Origin: an uncultured Eggerthellaceae bacterium
Lineage (GTDB): Bacteria > Actinomycetota > Coriobacteriia > Coriobacteriales > Eggerthellaceae
DNA: 44,234 bases
Direction: 5' to 3'
Assembly: GCA_910588905.1 (NCBI GenBank)
Contig: CAJURZ010000001.1
Coordinates: 163,598 to 207,831 of the forward strand
Below the pieces are notes generated by a model. It ran no database searches and was not told the origin of the DNA. It worked only from the letters and a program-made list of their open reading frames with translations. This document shows positions 24,337-31,026 of this stretch, one piece after another. Each line of letters opens with the position of its first letter. Within the stretch, counting starts at the first letter, position 1. The position numbers and the translations under genes are program-made.

Positions 24337-25341
24337 TCATTCGTCTTTCAGGACATCCTGAGCTGCCCGAACAGCACCGATGGTCCTTGAGTAATCCATG
24401 CGCGTTGGCCCGATGACGGCCACGATCCCCTGGGCATCCCCGCGGCCATAGACCCCAGCGATGACCGATACGCCGAAAAGGCGCTCCGAGGCGTTCTCGC
24501 GTCCGATCCGGATGCAGATATCCCCTTCGCAGATACCGTTCTCCCCCAACGCCTTGAAGAGCACCCTGTCATCCTCCAAGATCTCCATCACCGGCAGCAG
24601 CGCTTCGGATTCGTGGAACTCCGGCTTGCGCAGAAGGGTGCTCATGCCAGAGCGGGTGGCCCGGGTGCGGGTGAGGCGCGCGGCTGCCGCCCTGAGCGCC
24701 CGGGTGATGGTCTTGGCCGCCGGACCTTTGATAAGGGGCTCCAAAGCCCCTTCGACAGCCAGCTCTTCGGCCGAGAGACCCTGGATGCCCTCGTTCAAGA
24801 AGACGCCCATCTGAGAGAGATCCTCAGAGGAGATGGGGTCAGCGAAGAGGGCATGCTCATTGGCCACCTGACCGTCTTCTGTGACCAGCACGATGAGAGC
24901 CGCATGATCCGAGAGGGACACCAAGGACACCTGGCGGATGCGGGAAGCGTCCTGCTTGGGAGCCATGATGACCGAAAGGCACTGGGTGAAGCGCGCCAGC
25001 TCTGCGTTGGTGCGCTCGATCAGATCATCCAAGGCTTCAGCGCTGGCCCGGATGGCCTCGATCTGAGAGGGCTGCGGGAGCAAGGGATCGCCATCGGCTG
25101 CCGTGAGGATCTCATCGACGAACTCCCGATAGCCCGCATCCGTGGGAATGCGCCCGGCAGAGGTATGGGGCTGGGTGATGTAGCCCGCCTCCTCCAGAGC
25201 AGAGAGCTCATTGCGGATGGTAGCAGGGCTCACGCCCAGATCGTGGTGCTCAGCGATGGTACGCGACCCAACGGGGCACGCATTGGCAACGTACTCCTCT
25301 ATCAACGCGCAGAGGATCTGCTGGCGCCTGTTCGAGAGCAT
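24337..25341 (-). CDS. hrcA: Heat-inducible transcription repressor HrcA
   Basis: A 334-residue HrcA. It opens with a winged helix (RRQQILCALIEEYVANACPVGSR and SPATIRNELSALEEAGY), then a GAF-like domain, and ends with the conserved IGPTRMDYSRTI segment. HrcA binds CIRCE operators and represses chaperone genes. A degenerate CIRCE overlaps its own promoter (25379-25412), implying autoregulation. It lies 67 bp downstream of hemW. Confidence 0.96.
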   Translation of the reverse strand: MLSNRRQQILCALIEEYVANACPVGSRTIAEHHDLGVSPATIRNELSALEEAGYITQPHTSAGRIPTDAGYREFVDEILTAADGDPLLPQPSQIEAIRASAEALDDLIERTNAELARFTQCLSVIMAPKQDASRIRQVSLVSLSDHAALIVLVTEDGQVANEHALFADPISSEDLSQMGVFLNEGIQGLSAEELAVEGALEPLIKGPAAKTITRALRAAAARLTRTRATRSGMSTLLRKPEFHESEALLPVMEILEDDRVLFKALGENGICEGDICIRIGRENASERLFGVSVIAGVYGRGDAQGIVAVIGPTRMDYSRTIGAVRAAQDVLKDE

Positions 25342-25378
25342 CTTATCGGTGACCCTTCTTGTATGCCGAATCCATTTT

Positions 25379-25405
25379 CTAGCAGTCTAGCTGCTCGAGT
25401 GCCAG
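25379..25405. promoter_or_regulatory. CIRCE-like operator (HrcA binding site)
   Basis: On the minus strand CTGGCACTC-N9-GACTGCTAG matches the CIRCE consensus TTAGCACTC-N9-GAGTGCTAA with a few mismatches per arm and the correct 9-bp spacing. It overlaps the hrcA promoter. Confidence 0.72.
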
Positions 25406-25412
25406 CAATCAA
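25384..25412 (-). promoter_or_regulatory. hrcA-dnaJ promoter
   Basis: TTGATT (25407-25412) and TAGACT (25384-25389) are 17 bp apart on the minus strand, a fair sigma-A-type match. The -35 lies over the hemW stop codon, and the CIRCE-like repeat covers the spacer and -10. Confidence 0.55.
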
Positions 25413-26515
25413 GGTGCAAGAGAGAGAAGCTCGCCGAAAAGCTCATTGCCCAAGAGCCATCCTCGCTCGGTGGGATGCCAACCCGCCTCATCCTGGAAGA
25501 GGAGACCAAGGGATCCCAGACGGAGAAGACGCTCCGGCAGCTCCGGGAGCAGCTCAGCCATCTGAGCAGCCCGCTCCTTCGAAAGGCCTGCCGTCATCCG
25601 CATGGCCAGCATGGCGTCCTCCGCGGCCATCTGGACAGCATCCAGATCGTCTTCCACCTCACCATCGCGCACGCGCATGCGCCGCTCATCATTCTGGGTC
25701 ATGGTGACCGCTGAGCGTCCGAGCCCCAGATAGGGCACCCCCCTCCAATAGCTCTGATTGTGCTTGGCCTCGAAGCCGGGGCGAGCATGGCTCGCCACCT
25801 CGTAGCGACGAAGCCCCGCCTCCGCCAGCAGCCGATGAGCCTCCTCCATCATATCCGCCTGATCGTCTTCCGTGGGCAGGTCCAACTTGCGGCGACGCCG
25901 GTAGAGCTTGGTGCCCTTCTCAAGGGAGAGCGGATAGAGGCTCACATGGGGAACGCCCAGGCTCACCGCCTGGGCCACATCCGCGGCTGAACCCTCCGCG
26001 GTCTGTCCGGGAAGGCCGCACATGAGATCAAGGCTCACGTTATCGAAGCGCGTCTGCGCCGCCTCCAAGGCACGCAGCGCATCGGATGCGGAATGGATGC
26101 GCCCGATGGCCGTGAGCAGATCATCATCGAAGGATTGCACGCCCAGGGACAGCCGGTTCGCCCCCAGCGCCCACATATCCTTCACCAAAGGCTCCGTCAG
26201 GCTCTCCGGATTGGCTTCCACGGTGTATTCCTGCACGCGGGAGAGATCCACGAAGAGGCTCAGAGCGTACATGAGCGAACCGAGGTGCTTCGCCCCCAGA
26301 TGGGTAGGGGTGCCACCACCCAGATAGATGGTCCGGATGGAGGAGAGCTCCCCTTCCTTGGAAAGCCGACGGATATCCCCTATCAACCCCTCGACGTATT
26401 CGCCAAGGTAGGGGTCATCGGGCTCATAGGGCAGGGAATCGAAATCGCAGTAGTGGCATTTGGAAGCGCAGAAGGGCACGTGGATGTAGAGCCCCTGGTA
26501 AGCATCATGCGGCAT
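25409..26515 (-). CDS. hemW: Heme chaperone HemW (radical SAM, HemN-like)
   Basis: A 368-residue radical SAM protein of the HemW family. The motif CASKCHYCDFD (residues 16-26), IYLGGGTPT and the C-terminal HNQSYWRGVPYLGLGRSA are typical. HemW proteins resemble coproporphyrinogen oxidase HemN but bind and transfer heme. The hemW-hrcA-dnaJ order is widely conserved and supports HemW over true HemN. The ATG overlaps the dusB end by 11 nt and has GGAG upstream. A heme role fits the CydDC exporter elsewhere in the window. Confidence 0.9.
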   Translation of the reverse strand: MPHDAYQGLYIHVPFCASKCHYCDFDSLPYEPDDPYLGEYVEGLIGDIRRLSKEGELSSIRTIYLGGGTPTHLGAKHLGSLMYALSLFVDLSRVQEYTVEANPESLTEPLVKDMWALGANRLSLGVQSFDDDLLTAIGRIHSASDALRALEAAQTRFDNVSLDLMCGLPGQTAEGSAADVAQAVSLGVPHVSLYPLSLEKGTKLYRRRRKLDLPTEDDQADMMEEAHRLLAEAGLRRYEVASHARPGFEAKHNQSYWRGVPYLGLGRSAVTMTQNDERRMRVRDGEVEDDLDAVQMAAEDAMLAMRMTAGLSKERAAQMAELLPELPERLLRLGSLGLLFQDEAGWHPTERGWLLGNELFGELLSLAP

Positions 26516-27485
26516 GGCTGCGCTCCGCTACTGCATCGAATACCGCACAGAACTCCTGGACAGTGGTGCATTGGTTCAAGCGCCCGCGGGCCACGGACGC
26601 GCCGGGGAGGCCGGAGACATACCAAGCACCATGCTTGCGCATGGGGGCAAGCCGCCCGGCTTTGAGCTCATGGAGCATCCGGACATGACGCTTCGCCATA
26701 TCCATGCGCTCTTGGGCCGTTGGGGATGCGGGGACAGGAGCGCCCTCAAGGGCTGCCTTCATCTCGGCGAAGATCCACGGGTTGCCCTCAGCAGCGCGGG
26801 CCACCATGACGCCATCGCAGCCGGTCTCGTCCACCAGAGCCCGAGCATCTGAGCCGCCTCGCACATCACCATTGCCGATGACGGGGATGGAAACGGCCTC
26901 CTTCACCCGGGCCACTGCACCCCAACTGGCCTGACCTCGATACATCTGGGTGGAATAGCGCCCATGGACGCACAGAGCGTCCGCCCCTGCCTCCTCCAGA
27001 GCACACGCGAAGGCCGGAGCGCTCTCTCCCGCCTCCTCAGACCAGCCACGACGGAACTTGGCAGTGACAGGATGGTCCACGGCTGCTTTCACCGCTGACA
27101 CGATGGAGGCAGCCAACGAGACATCCTTCATGAGAGCGCTTCCATCCCCCTTGGAGACGATCTTGCGGGCCGGGCAGCCCATGTTGATATCCACGAGCAC
27201 CAGACGCTCCCCCAGCTCCTGCTCTACCCAAGCAGCCATGGAGGCAAGGGTATCCGGCTCATGGCCGAAGAGCTGCACGGCCACTGCTGTCTCCCCTTCG
27301 CCTAGGTCCACCAGATGGCGCGTCTTGTCATTGGCATAGGAGAGCCCTTTGGCGGAGACCATCTCCGTATAGGTGAGATCAGCCCCCTGCTCCCGGCACA
27401 GAGTGCGGAAAGCGGCATCGGTGACCCCTGCCATAGGGGCTAGCAACACCGGATGCCCTCGGAAGGGCCCGCTTGCCAACGCCAC
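26505..27485 (-). CDS. dusB: tRNA-dihydrouridine synthase (DusB family)
   Basis: A 326-residue FMN-dependent Dus enzyme. It has LAPMAGVTDAAFR near residues 15-27, the conserved NMGCPARKI with the active-site Cys near 103, and the FMN-phosphate region VIGNGDVRG and MVARAAEGNPW. It reduces uridines in tRNA. The start appears to be a GTG 3 nt after the small membrane-protein gene; no good ribosome site is visible, suggesting coupling. It overlaps hemW. Confidence 0.92.
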   Translation of the reverse strand: MALASGPFRGHPVLLAPMAGVTDAAFRTLCREQGADLTYTEMVSAKGLSYANDKTRHLVDLGEGETAVAVQLFGHEPDTLASMAAWVEQELGERLVLVDINMGCPARKIVSKGDGSALMKDVSLAASIVSAVKAAVDHPVTAKFRRGWSEEAGESAPAFACALEEAGADALCVHGRYSTQMYRGQASWGAVARVKEAVSIPVIGNGDVRGGSDARALVDETGCDGVMVARAAEGNPWIFAEMKAALEGAPVPASPTAQERMDMAKRHVRMLHELKAGRLAPMRKHGAWYVSGLPGASVARGRLNQCTTVQEFCAVFDAVAERSHAA

Positions 27486-27488
27486 GGA

Positions 27489-27686
27489 TCAGGCACCGAG
27501 GGTGAGAACGGAGCAAGAGACGAAAGCGAAGAGCACGAGGATGACGATGACCACGATAGCCGCGATGAGCACGCCCATCCGAGAGCAGCCAGACATCTTC
27601 GCCTGCTCTTGCTCCTCGGCGATCTTCTTCTCATCGAAAGGGTCGTTGAGCCAGTCGTATTCTTCATGCTTTGCCATAGGATGCAT
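27489..27686 (-). CDS. Small single-span membrane protein of unknown function
   Basis: A 65-residue protein with a charged N-terminal half (MAKHEEYDWLNDPFDEKKIA, Glu/Gln-rich) followed by one hydrophobic helix (about residues 37-58) that ends in CSVLTLGA. The ATG at 27686 has GAGG 5 nt upstream; a second ATG at 27677 gives 62 residues. It ends 3 nt before the dusB start, so it is probably the first gene of a small-dusB-hemW unit. I do not recognise the family. The arrangement suggests an N-in membrane anchor. Confidence 0.65.
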   Translation of the reverse strand: MHPMAKHEEYDWLNDPFDEKKIAEEQEQAKMSGCSRMGVLIAAIVVIVILVLFAFVSCSVLTLGA

Positions 27687-27714
27687 GATAGCCTCAAACG
27701 CGTGGGATGAAAAG

Positions 27715-27729
27715 GATGGAGATCCCATC
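27715..27729 (-). terminator. Weak hairpin with T-run after the histidine kinase gene
   Basis: On the minus strand GATGG-GATCT-CCATC is followed by CTTTTC. The 5-bp stem is weak. A second stem, AGAAGGC/GCCTTCT at 27755-27780, lies 26 nt before it without a T-run. Together they may reduce read-through from the two-component operon into the next genes. Confidence 0.35.
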
Positions 27730-27806
27730 TTCTCCGGCAGGCCCGAAGGGGACGAGAAGGCCCCCCAGGCTCAGCCTTCTGATGGAAGGGAGCGTCGTGC
27801 GCCCCT

Positions 27807-29306
27807 TCATCGGGGTAGCGTGATGATGAAGGCAGTGAGGCCTTCTTCGCTGGTTGCGGTGATGGTGCCCTTATGGGCCAAGACGATCTCCTTGGCGATA
27901 GCCAACCCGAGCCCCGCCCGGCCATAAGCAGAAGATCGGGAGGCATCCTCCCGATAGAACTTCTCGAAGATGCTCTCCAGGTGCGCAGGGGATATCTCCT
28001 TGCCTTGGTCCGCTATGGTCAGCCTCCATTGGTCTGCGTCCGGCTTGAGGCTGATATCGACTGCCGTGCCGCTGTCGGCGAAAGCAACGGCATTGCGCAC
28101 CACGTTCCCCACCGCCCGGGCCAGCTTGCCTGGATCCACGAAGGCCTTCGCCTCCTTCGGGCCCGTCACGGCCAGCGTCAAAGAACGCGCCTCTGCCTCT
28201 GGGAAGGATTCATCGGCCACCTGCTGGCAGAGCATCGTGAGATCGACCTGCTCTCGCTCTATGGGGATGGACTGGAGGTTATAGCGGGTAATCTCGAAGA
28301 ACTCATCGATCAGGCCCTCCAGGCGCTCTGCCTTATCAACCGCCGTCTTGATGTAGCGCCTGCGGGTGTCCGGAGCCATATCGGGAGCCTCATCCAAGAG
28401 CAGCAGATAGCCGAGCACGGAGGTGAGGGGTGTCTTGATGTCATGGGCTAGATAGGCCACCAGCTCATCCTTGCGCTGCTCTGCCGCCTTCGCCGCCCGC
28501 TCATCAGCCAAGGATGACAGGCGGATGTCGTTCAATTCACTCTGGGTGATAACCAAGTCCCGCGAGAGCTCCACGGGCTTTCCCTTGTCGGACAACAGAC
28601 CGCCCACGGCCCGGGAGAGCTCATCGAAATAGCGAAGGGACCTTCCGAACCCCACCAGCACCACCAGGATGCAACCCAATAGATAGGACCCGAGGGCGAC
28701 GGGTAGCTTGAACGCACGGATGCCCTTATAGACCGAGAGGTCCCGCCCTTCGACGGTGGACTCGGTGGAATAGAACTGCCAATCCTCCCAAGAAGAGCCA
28801 TTGCTCAAGGCATCCTTGTAGATGAGCTGCTGACGCAGCTCATCCAGCGTCAACCACTGGGGCCGTGACCCATCCAAAGTCACGAGCAGATGGGTGGAAG
28901 GAGCCAGCTCTTCGGTGGCATCTTGACTGATGGAGCCTTCAGCCAAGATGTCTTCAGGGGGCGTCCCCTTGGCCGCCATGATCTCGAAGGCAAGCTCTAT
29001 CTCATAGAGGATGCTTTGACGGCGCTCTTCGTCTTCAGCGGGATCCGCGCTTGGCTCTTGCATCGCCAAGAGATGCCCATCCAGCCCATCCAGACAGGTC
29101 TCTAGAGAATAGTCAGCAAGGTCCCAGTAACGCCATTCGGAGGTGGCATCGGCGATATCATCAGCGATGCGCGGCACCAGCATGGCATTGAGCACCAAGG
29201 CTGCGGAAGCGAAGAGCACGGTATAGATGAGCCAGTCCCGTAGCAGCTTCAAGGAGAGCCGCCGCCGAAGCAGACGCGCCTGGTCAGAGTACCGCTCGCC
29301 CCTCAT
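27807..29306 (-). CDS. VanS-like sensor histidine kinase
   Basis: A 499-residue sensor. A first membrane helix (about 25-43) is followed by an external sensing region of about 150 residues rich in Glu/Asp, a second helix (about 198-222), a short HAMP-like linker, and the H-box AHDIKTPLTS with His near 288. The ATPase domain has NVVRNAVAF and DQGKEISPAHL, then FEKFYRED and GRAGLGLAIAKEI. The DQGKE box, lacking the usual second Gly, is VanS-like. It should phosphorylate the adjacent regulator; ATGA overlap ties the two together. The signal is unknown; cell-wall stress is a guess based on the family and the neighbouring peptidase. Confidence 0.9.
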   Translation of the reverse strand: MRGERYSDQARLLRRRLSLKLLRDWLIYTVLFASAALVLNAMLVPRIADDIADATSEWRYWDLADYSLETCLDGLDGHLLAMQEPSADPAEDEERRQSILYEIELAFEIMAAKGTPPEDILAEGSISQDATEELAPSTHLLVTLDGSRPQWLTLDELRQQLIYKDALSNGSSWEDWQFYSTESTVEGRDLSVYKGIRAFKLPVALGSYLLGCILVVLVGFGRSLRYFDELSRAVGGLLSDKGKPVELSRDLVITQSELNDIRLSSLADERAAKAAEQRKDELVAYLAHDIKTPLTSVLGYLLLLDEAPDMAPDTRRRYIKTAVDKAERLEGLIDEFFEITRYNLQSIPIEREQVDLTMLCQQVADESFPEAEARSLTLAVTGPKEAKAFVDPGKLARAVGNVVRNAVAFADSGTAVDISLKPDADQWRLTIADQGKEISPAHLESIFEKFYREDASRSSAYGRAGLGLAIAKEIVLAHKGTITATSEEGLTAFIITLPR

Positions 29307-30037
29307 GGTCGATCCCTCTCCGGGCCCTTCGCGATCCTATACCCCACACCCCAGGCCGTTTGGATGAATTCCACGGATGAATCTATGTGCGCCAGCTTCT
29401 GACGCAGATGACGGATGTGCACCATGATCGTGTTCGTGGATGAGGCGTTGGCTGGCTCCTGCCACACCTGCTCATAGAGCTCCTTGGCCGAAACGGGTTC
29501 CCCCTGGCGCGAAAGCAGCAGCTGCAGGATGCCGAACTCCTTCGGGGTAAGAGCAAGCGGGATATCGTGGAGAAAGGCTTGATGGGCCTTGACCTCCATG
29601 GTGATGCCCGCGTTGGATAGCTGGGCCAACTCGTGCGAGTTCTCTTTAGAGGATGAGCCTTCCCCGCGCCGGAGCCGCGCCCTCACCCGGGCCACCAACT
29701 CTCGCGGCTTGAAGGGCTTCGTCACGTAATCCTCCGCTCCCAAAGCAAAGCCCACCACGATATCGGCTTCTTCATCCTTGGCGGTGAGGAAGATGACAGG
29801 CATGGGAGTTGAAGCTGCTCTCAGCTTGGGAAGGAGCTCAAGGCCATCCATCCCCGGCATCATGATATCTATGAGGGCGAGGTCGAACGCCTCGGAGCGG
29901 ACCGCCTCCAAGGCCTCTTCGGGCCCATAGCATGCCCGGACAGAGAATCCTTCCCCTTGGAAGATGCTGGCCACTAGATCAGCGATGGCCACTTCATCAT
30001 CCACTACCAGGATGCGCTTGTTCGAAGGGTTATCCAT
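29303..30037 (-). CDS. OmpR/VanR-family response regulator
   Basis: A 244-residue two-domain regulator. The receiver has D13/D14, the phospho-acceptor D57 (LALIDIMMPG), T85 and K107 (VTKPFKP). A winged-helix DNA-binding domain follows (about 140-240, with LTPKEFGILQLLLSRQGE and VHIRHLRQKL). It is partnered with the kinase downstream. No ribosome site precedes its ATG, and a TACAAT -10 lies 6 nt upstream, suggesting a leaderless mRNA. Four 11-bp direct repeats between it and the divergent peptidase gene are likely its binding array. Confidence 0.94.
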   Translation of the reverse strand: MDNPSNKRILVVDDEVAIADLVASIFQGEGFSVRACYGPEEALEAVRSEAFDLALIDIMMPGMDGLELLPKLRAASTPMPVIFLTAKDEEADIVVGFALGAEDYVTKPFKPRELVARVRARLRRGEGSSSKENSHELAQLSNAGITMEVKAHQAFLHDIPLALTPKEFGILQLLLSRQGEPVSAKELYEQVWQEPANASSTNTIMVHIRHLRQKLAHIDSSVEFIQTAWGVGYRIAKGPERDRP

Positions 30038-30043
30038 GAGCCC

Positions 30044-30049
30044 ATTGTA
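30044..30049 (-). promoter_or_regulatory. Putative -10 for a leaderless response-regulator transcript
   Basis: TACAAT on the minus strand ends 6 nt before the ATG at 30035-30037, so transcription would begin at or next to the A of the start codon. There is no Shine-Dalgarno sequence and no strong -35. Confidence 0.5.
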
Positions 30050-30098
30050 GAGGCCAAGAGGGGTTTCATCTGACCAGAATGCTCCTCCGAGACGCGAA

Positions 30099-30138
30099 TT
30101 AAGGAAATCTTAGGATTTCGCTATGGGAAGGTTAAGGG
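30099..30138 (+). promoter_or_regulatory. Four direct repeats in 11-bp register (OmpR-family operator)
   Basis: TTAAGGA (30099), TTAGGAT (30110), a weaker CTATGGG (30121) and TTAAGGG (30132) start exactly 11 bp apart. This matches the spacing at which OmpR/PhoB-type dimers bind direct repeats. An inverted repeat GAAATC-TTAG-GATTTC (30104-30119) is embedded. A poor -10-like GATAGG follows at 30147 with no -35, as expected for an activator-dependent promoter of the peptidase gene. Confidence 0.6.
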
Positions 30139-30198
30139 GACGGTCGGATAGGGTTCTCTCAGGCCCTGATATGAGGCTTGCCTGAGAAAGGAGCACCC

Positions 30199-30993
30199 AT
30201 GGGCACCTATCCGCCTCCCCCTACCCTCAACTACAACCCTCGGTACCGAACTCGGAGCGTTGCTCCCACCTGTTCCGAACGGAACGTTCCCTATCGCCCC
30301 ACGCCTACCCAGCCAGCGCCGCTACCCGTGCTCAAAGCCATAGCCATGGTGGCGTCATTGGCCTTCGCTGTCATCCTATTGGGTATGGTGCTCACCACCG
30401 TGAAGGATAGCGGGCTGCTGGGATCAGCGAATGCAACGGGTAGCGCACTCTCTGGTCAGGAGAGCCGCTCGGGAAGGCTGAGCACGCCGGTATCCCAATG
30501 GAAGCGCGGGGAGATGCCCTACCTCTATCAGATCGACGAGGCCTGGGCCCAGGAGCCCTATGCCGGTGCCACGATCAGCACCCACGGCTGTGGTCCTACG
30601 GCCCTTTCCATGGCCTATATCTACCTCACAGGCAAGACCTCTTTGGGGCCGGTAGAGATGAGCCGCTTCAGCGAAGACCACGGGTTCGTAGATGCCGGTG
30701 CCACCAGCTGGAGCTTCATGGAGGAAGGTGCGCAGAAGCTGGGGATGCGCTCTCGGGAGCTACCTGCCAGCAGCGATGTCATCATGACCCAGCTGCGCAT
30801 GGGCCACCCGGTCATAGGCTGCGTCGGGCCAGGGGATTTCACCACTGATGGGCATTTCATCCTGCTGGCTGGCGGCGACGATCCGGATGCCATAGAAGTG
30901 CGCGACCCCAATTCCCCCGAGCGCAGCAAGCAGAGATGGGATCTGGATACCATCATCTCCCAAGCCCGCAACTTCTGGGCACTATCCGTATGA
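30199..30993 (+). CDS. Membrane-anchored C39-like cysteine peptidase
   Basis: The only clear plus-strand gene, 264 residues. A proline-rich N-terminus of about 44 residues precedes one membrane helix (about 46-67). An external linker and a papain-like C39_2 domain follow: oxyanion Gln111 (YLYQIDEAW), catalytic Cys131 (THGCGPTALSMAY), His219 (DGHFILLAG), and Asp236 or Asn238 (RDPNSPE). Such stand-alone C39-like domains lack the ABC transporter seen in bacteriocin exporters. Their substrates are mostly unknown; extracellular peptide or wall-linked processing is inferred. AAAGGAG precedes the ATG at 30199; an in-frame TTG at 30178 is less likely. It is divergent from the two-component pair and probably under its control. 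Confidence 0.82.
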   Translation: MGTYPPPPTLNYNPRYRTRSVAPTCSERNVPYRPTPTQPAPLPVLKAIAMVASLAFAVILLGMVLTTVKDSGLLGSANATGSALSGQESRSGRLSTPVSQWKRGEMPYLYQIDEAWAQEPYAGATISTHGCGPTALSMAYIYLTGKTSLGPVEMSRFSEDHGFVDAGATSWSFMEEGAQKLGMRSRELPASSDVIMTQLRMGHPVIGCVGPGDFTTDGHFILLAGGDDPDAIEVRDPNSPERSKQRWDLDTIISQARNFWALSV

Positions 30994-31026
30994 GCGAACC
31001 CACGATGAGGATCATCTCCGGAACCC

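Noticed and set aside
27755..27780. AGAAGGC/GCCTTCT stem after the histidine kinase as a strong terminator
   Set aside because: Followed by CGTCCCC and not by Ts. It is mentioned only with the weaker hairpin nearby.
30994..31026. Bidirectional terminator between the convergent peptidase and cydDC genes
   Set aside because: Only 33 bp separate the stops. The best stem (GATGA/TCATC) is 5 bp without a T-run.
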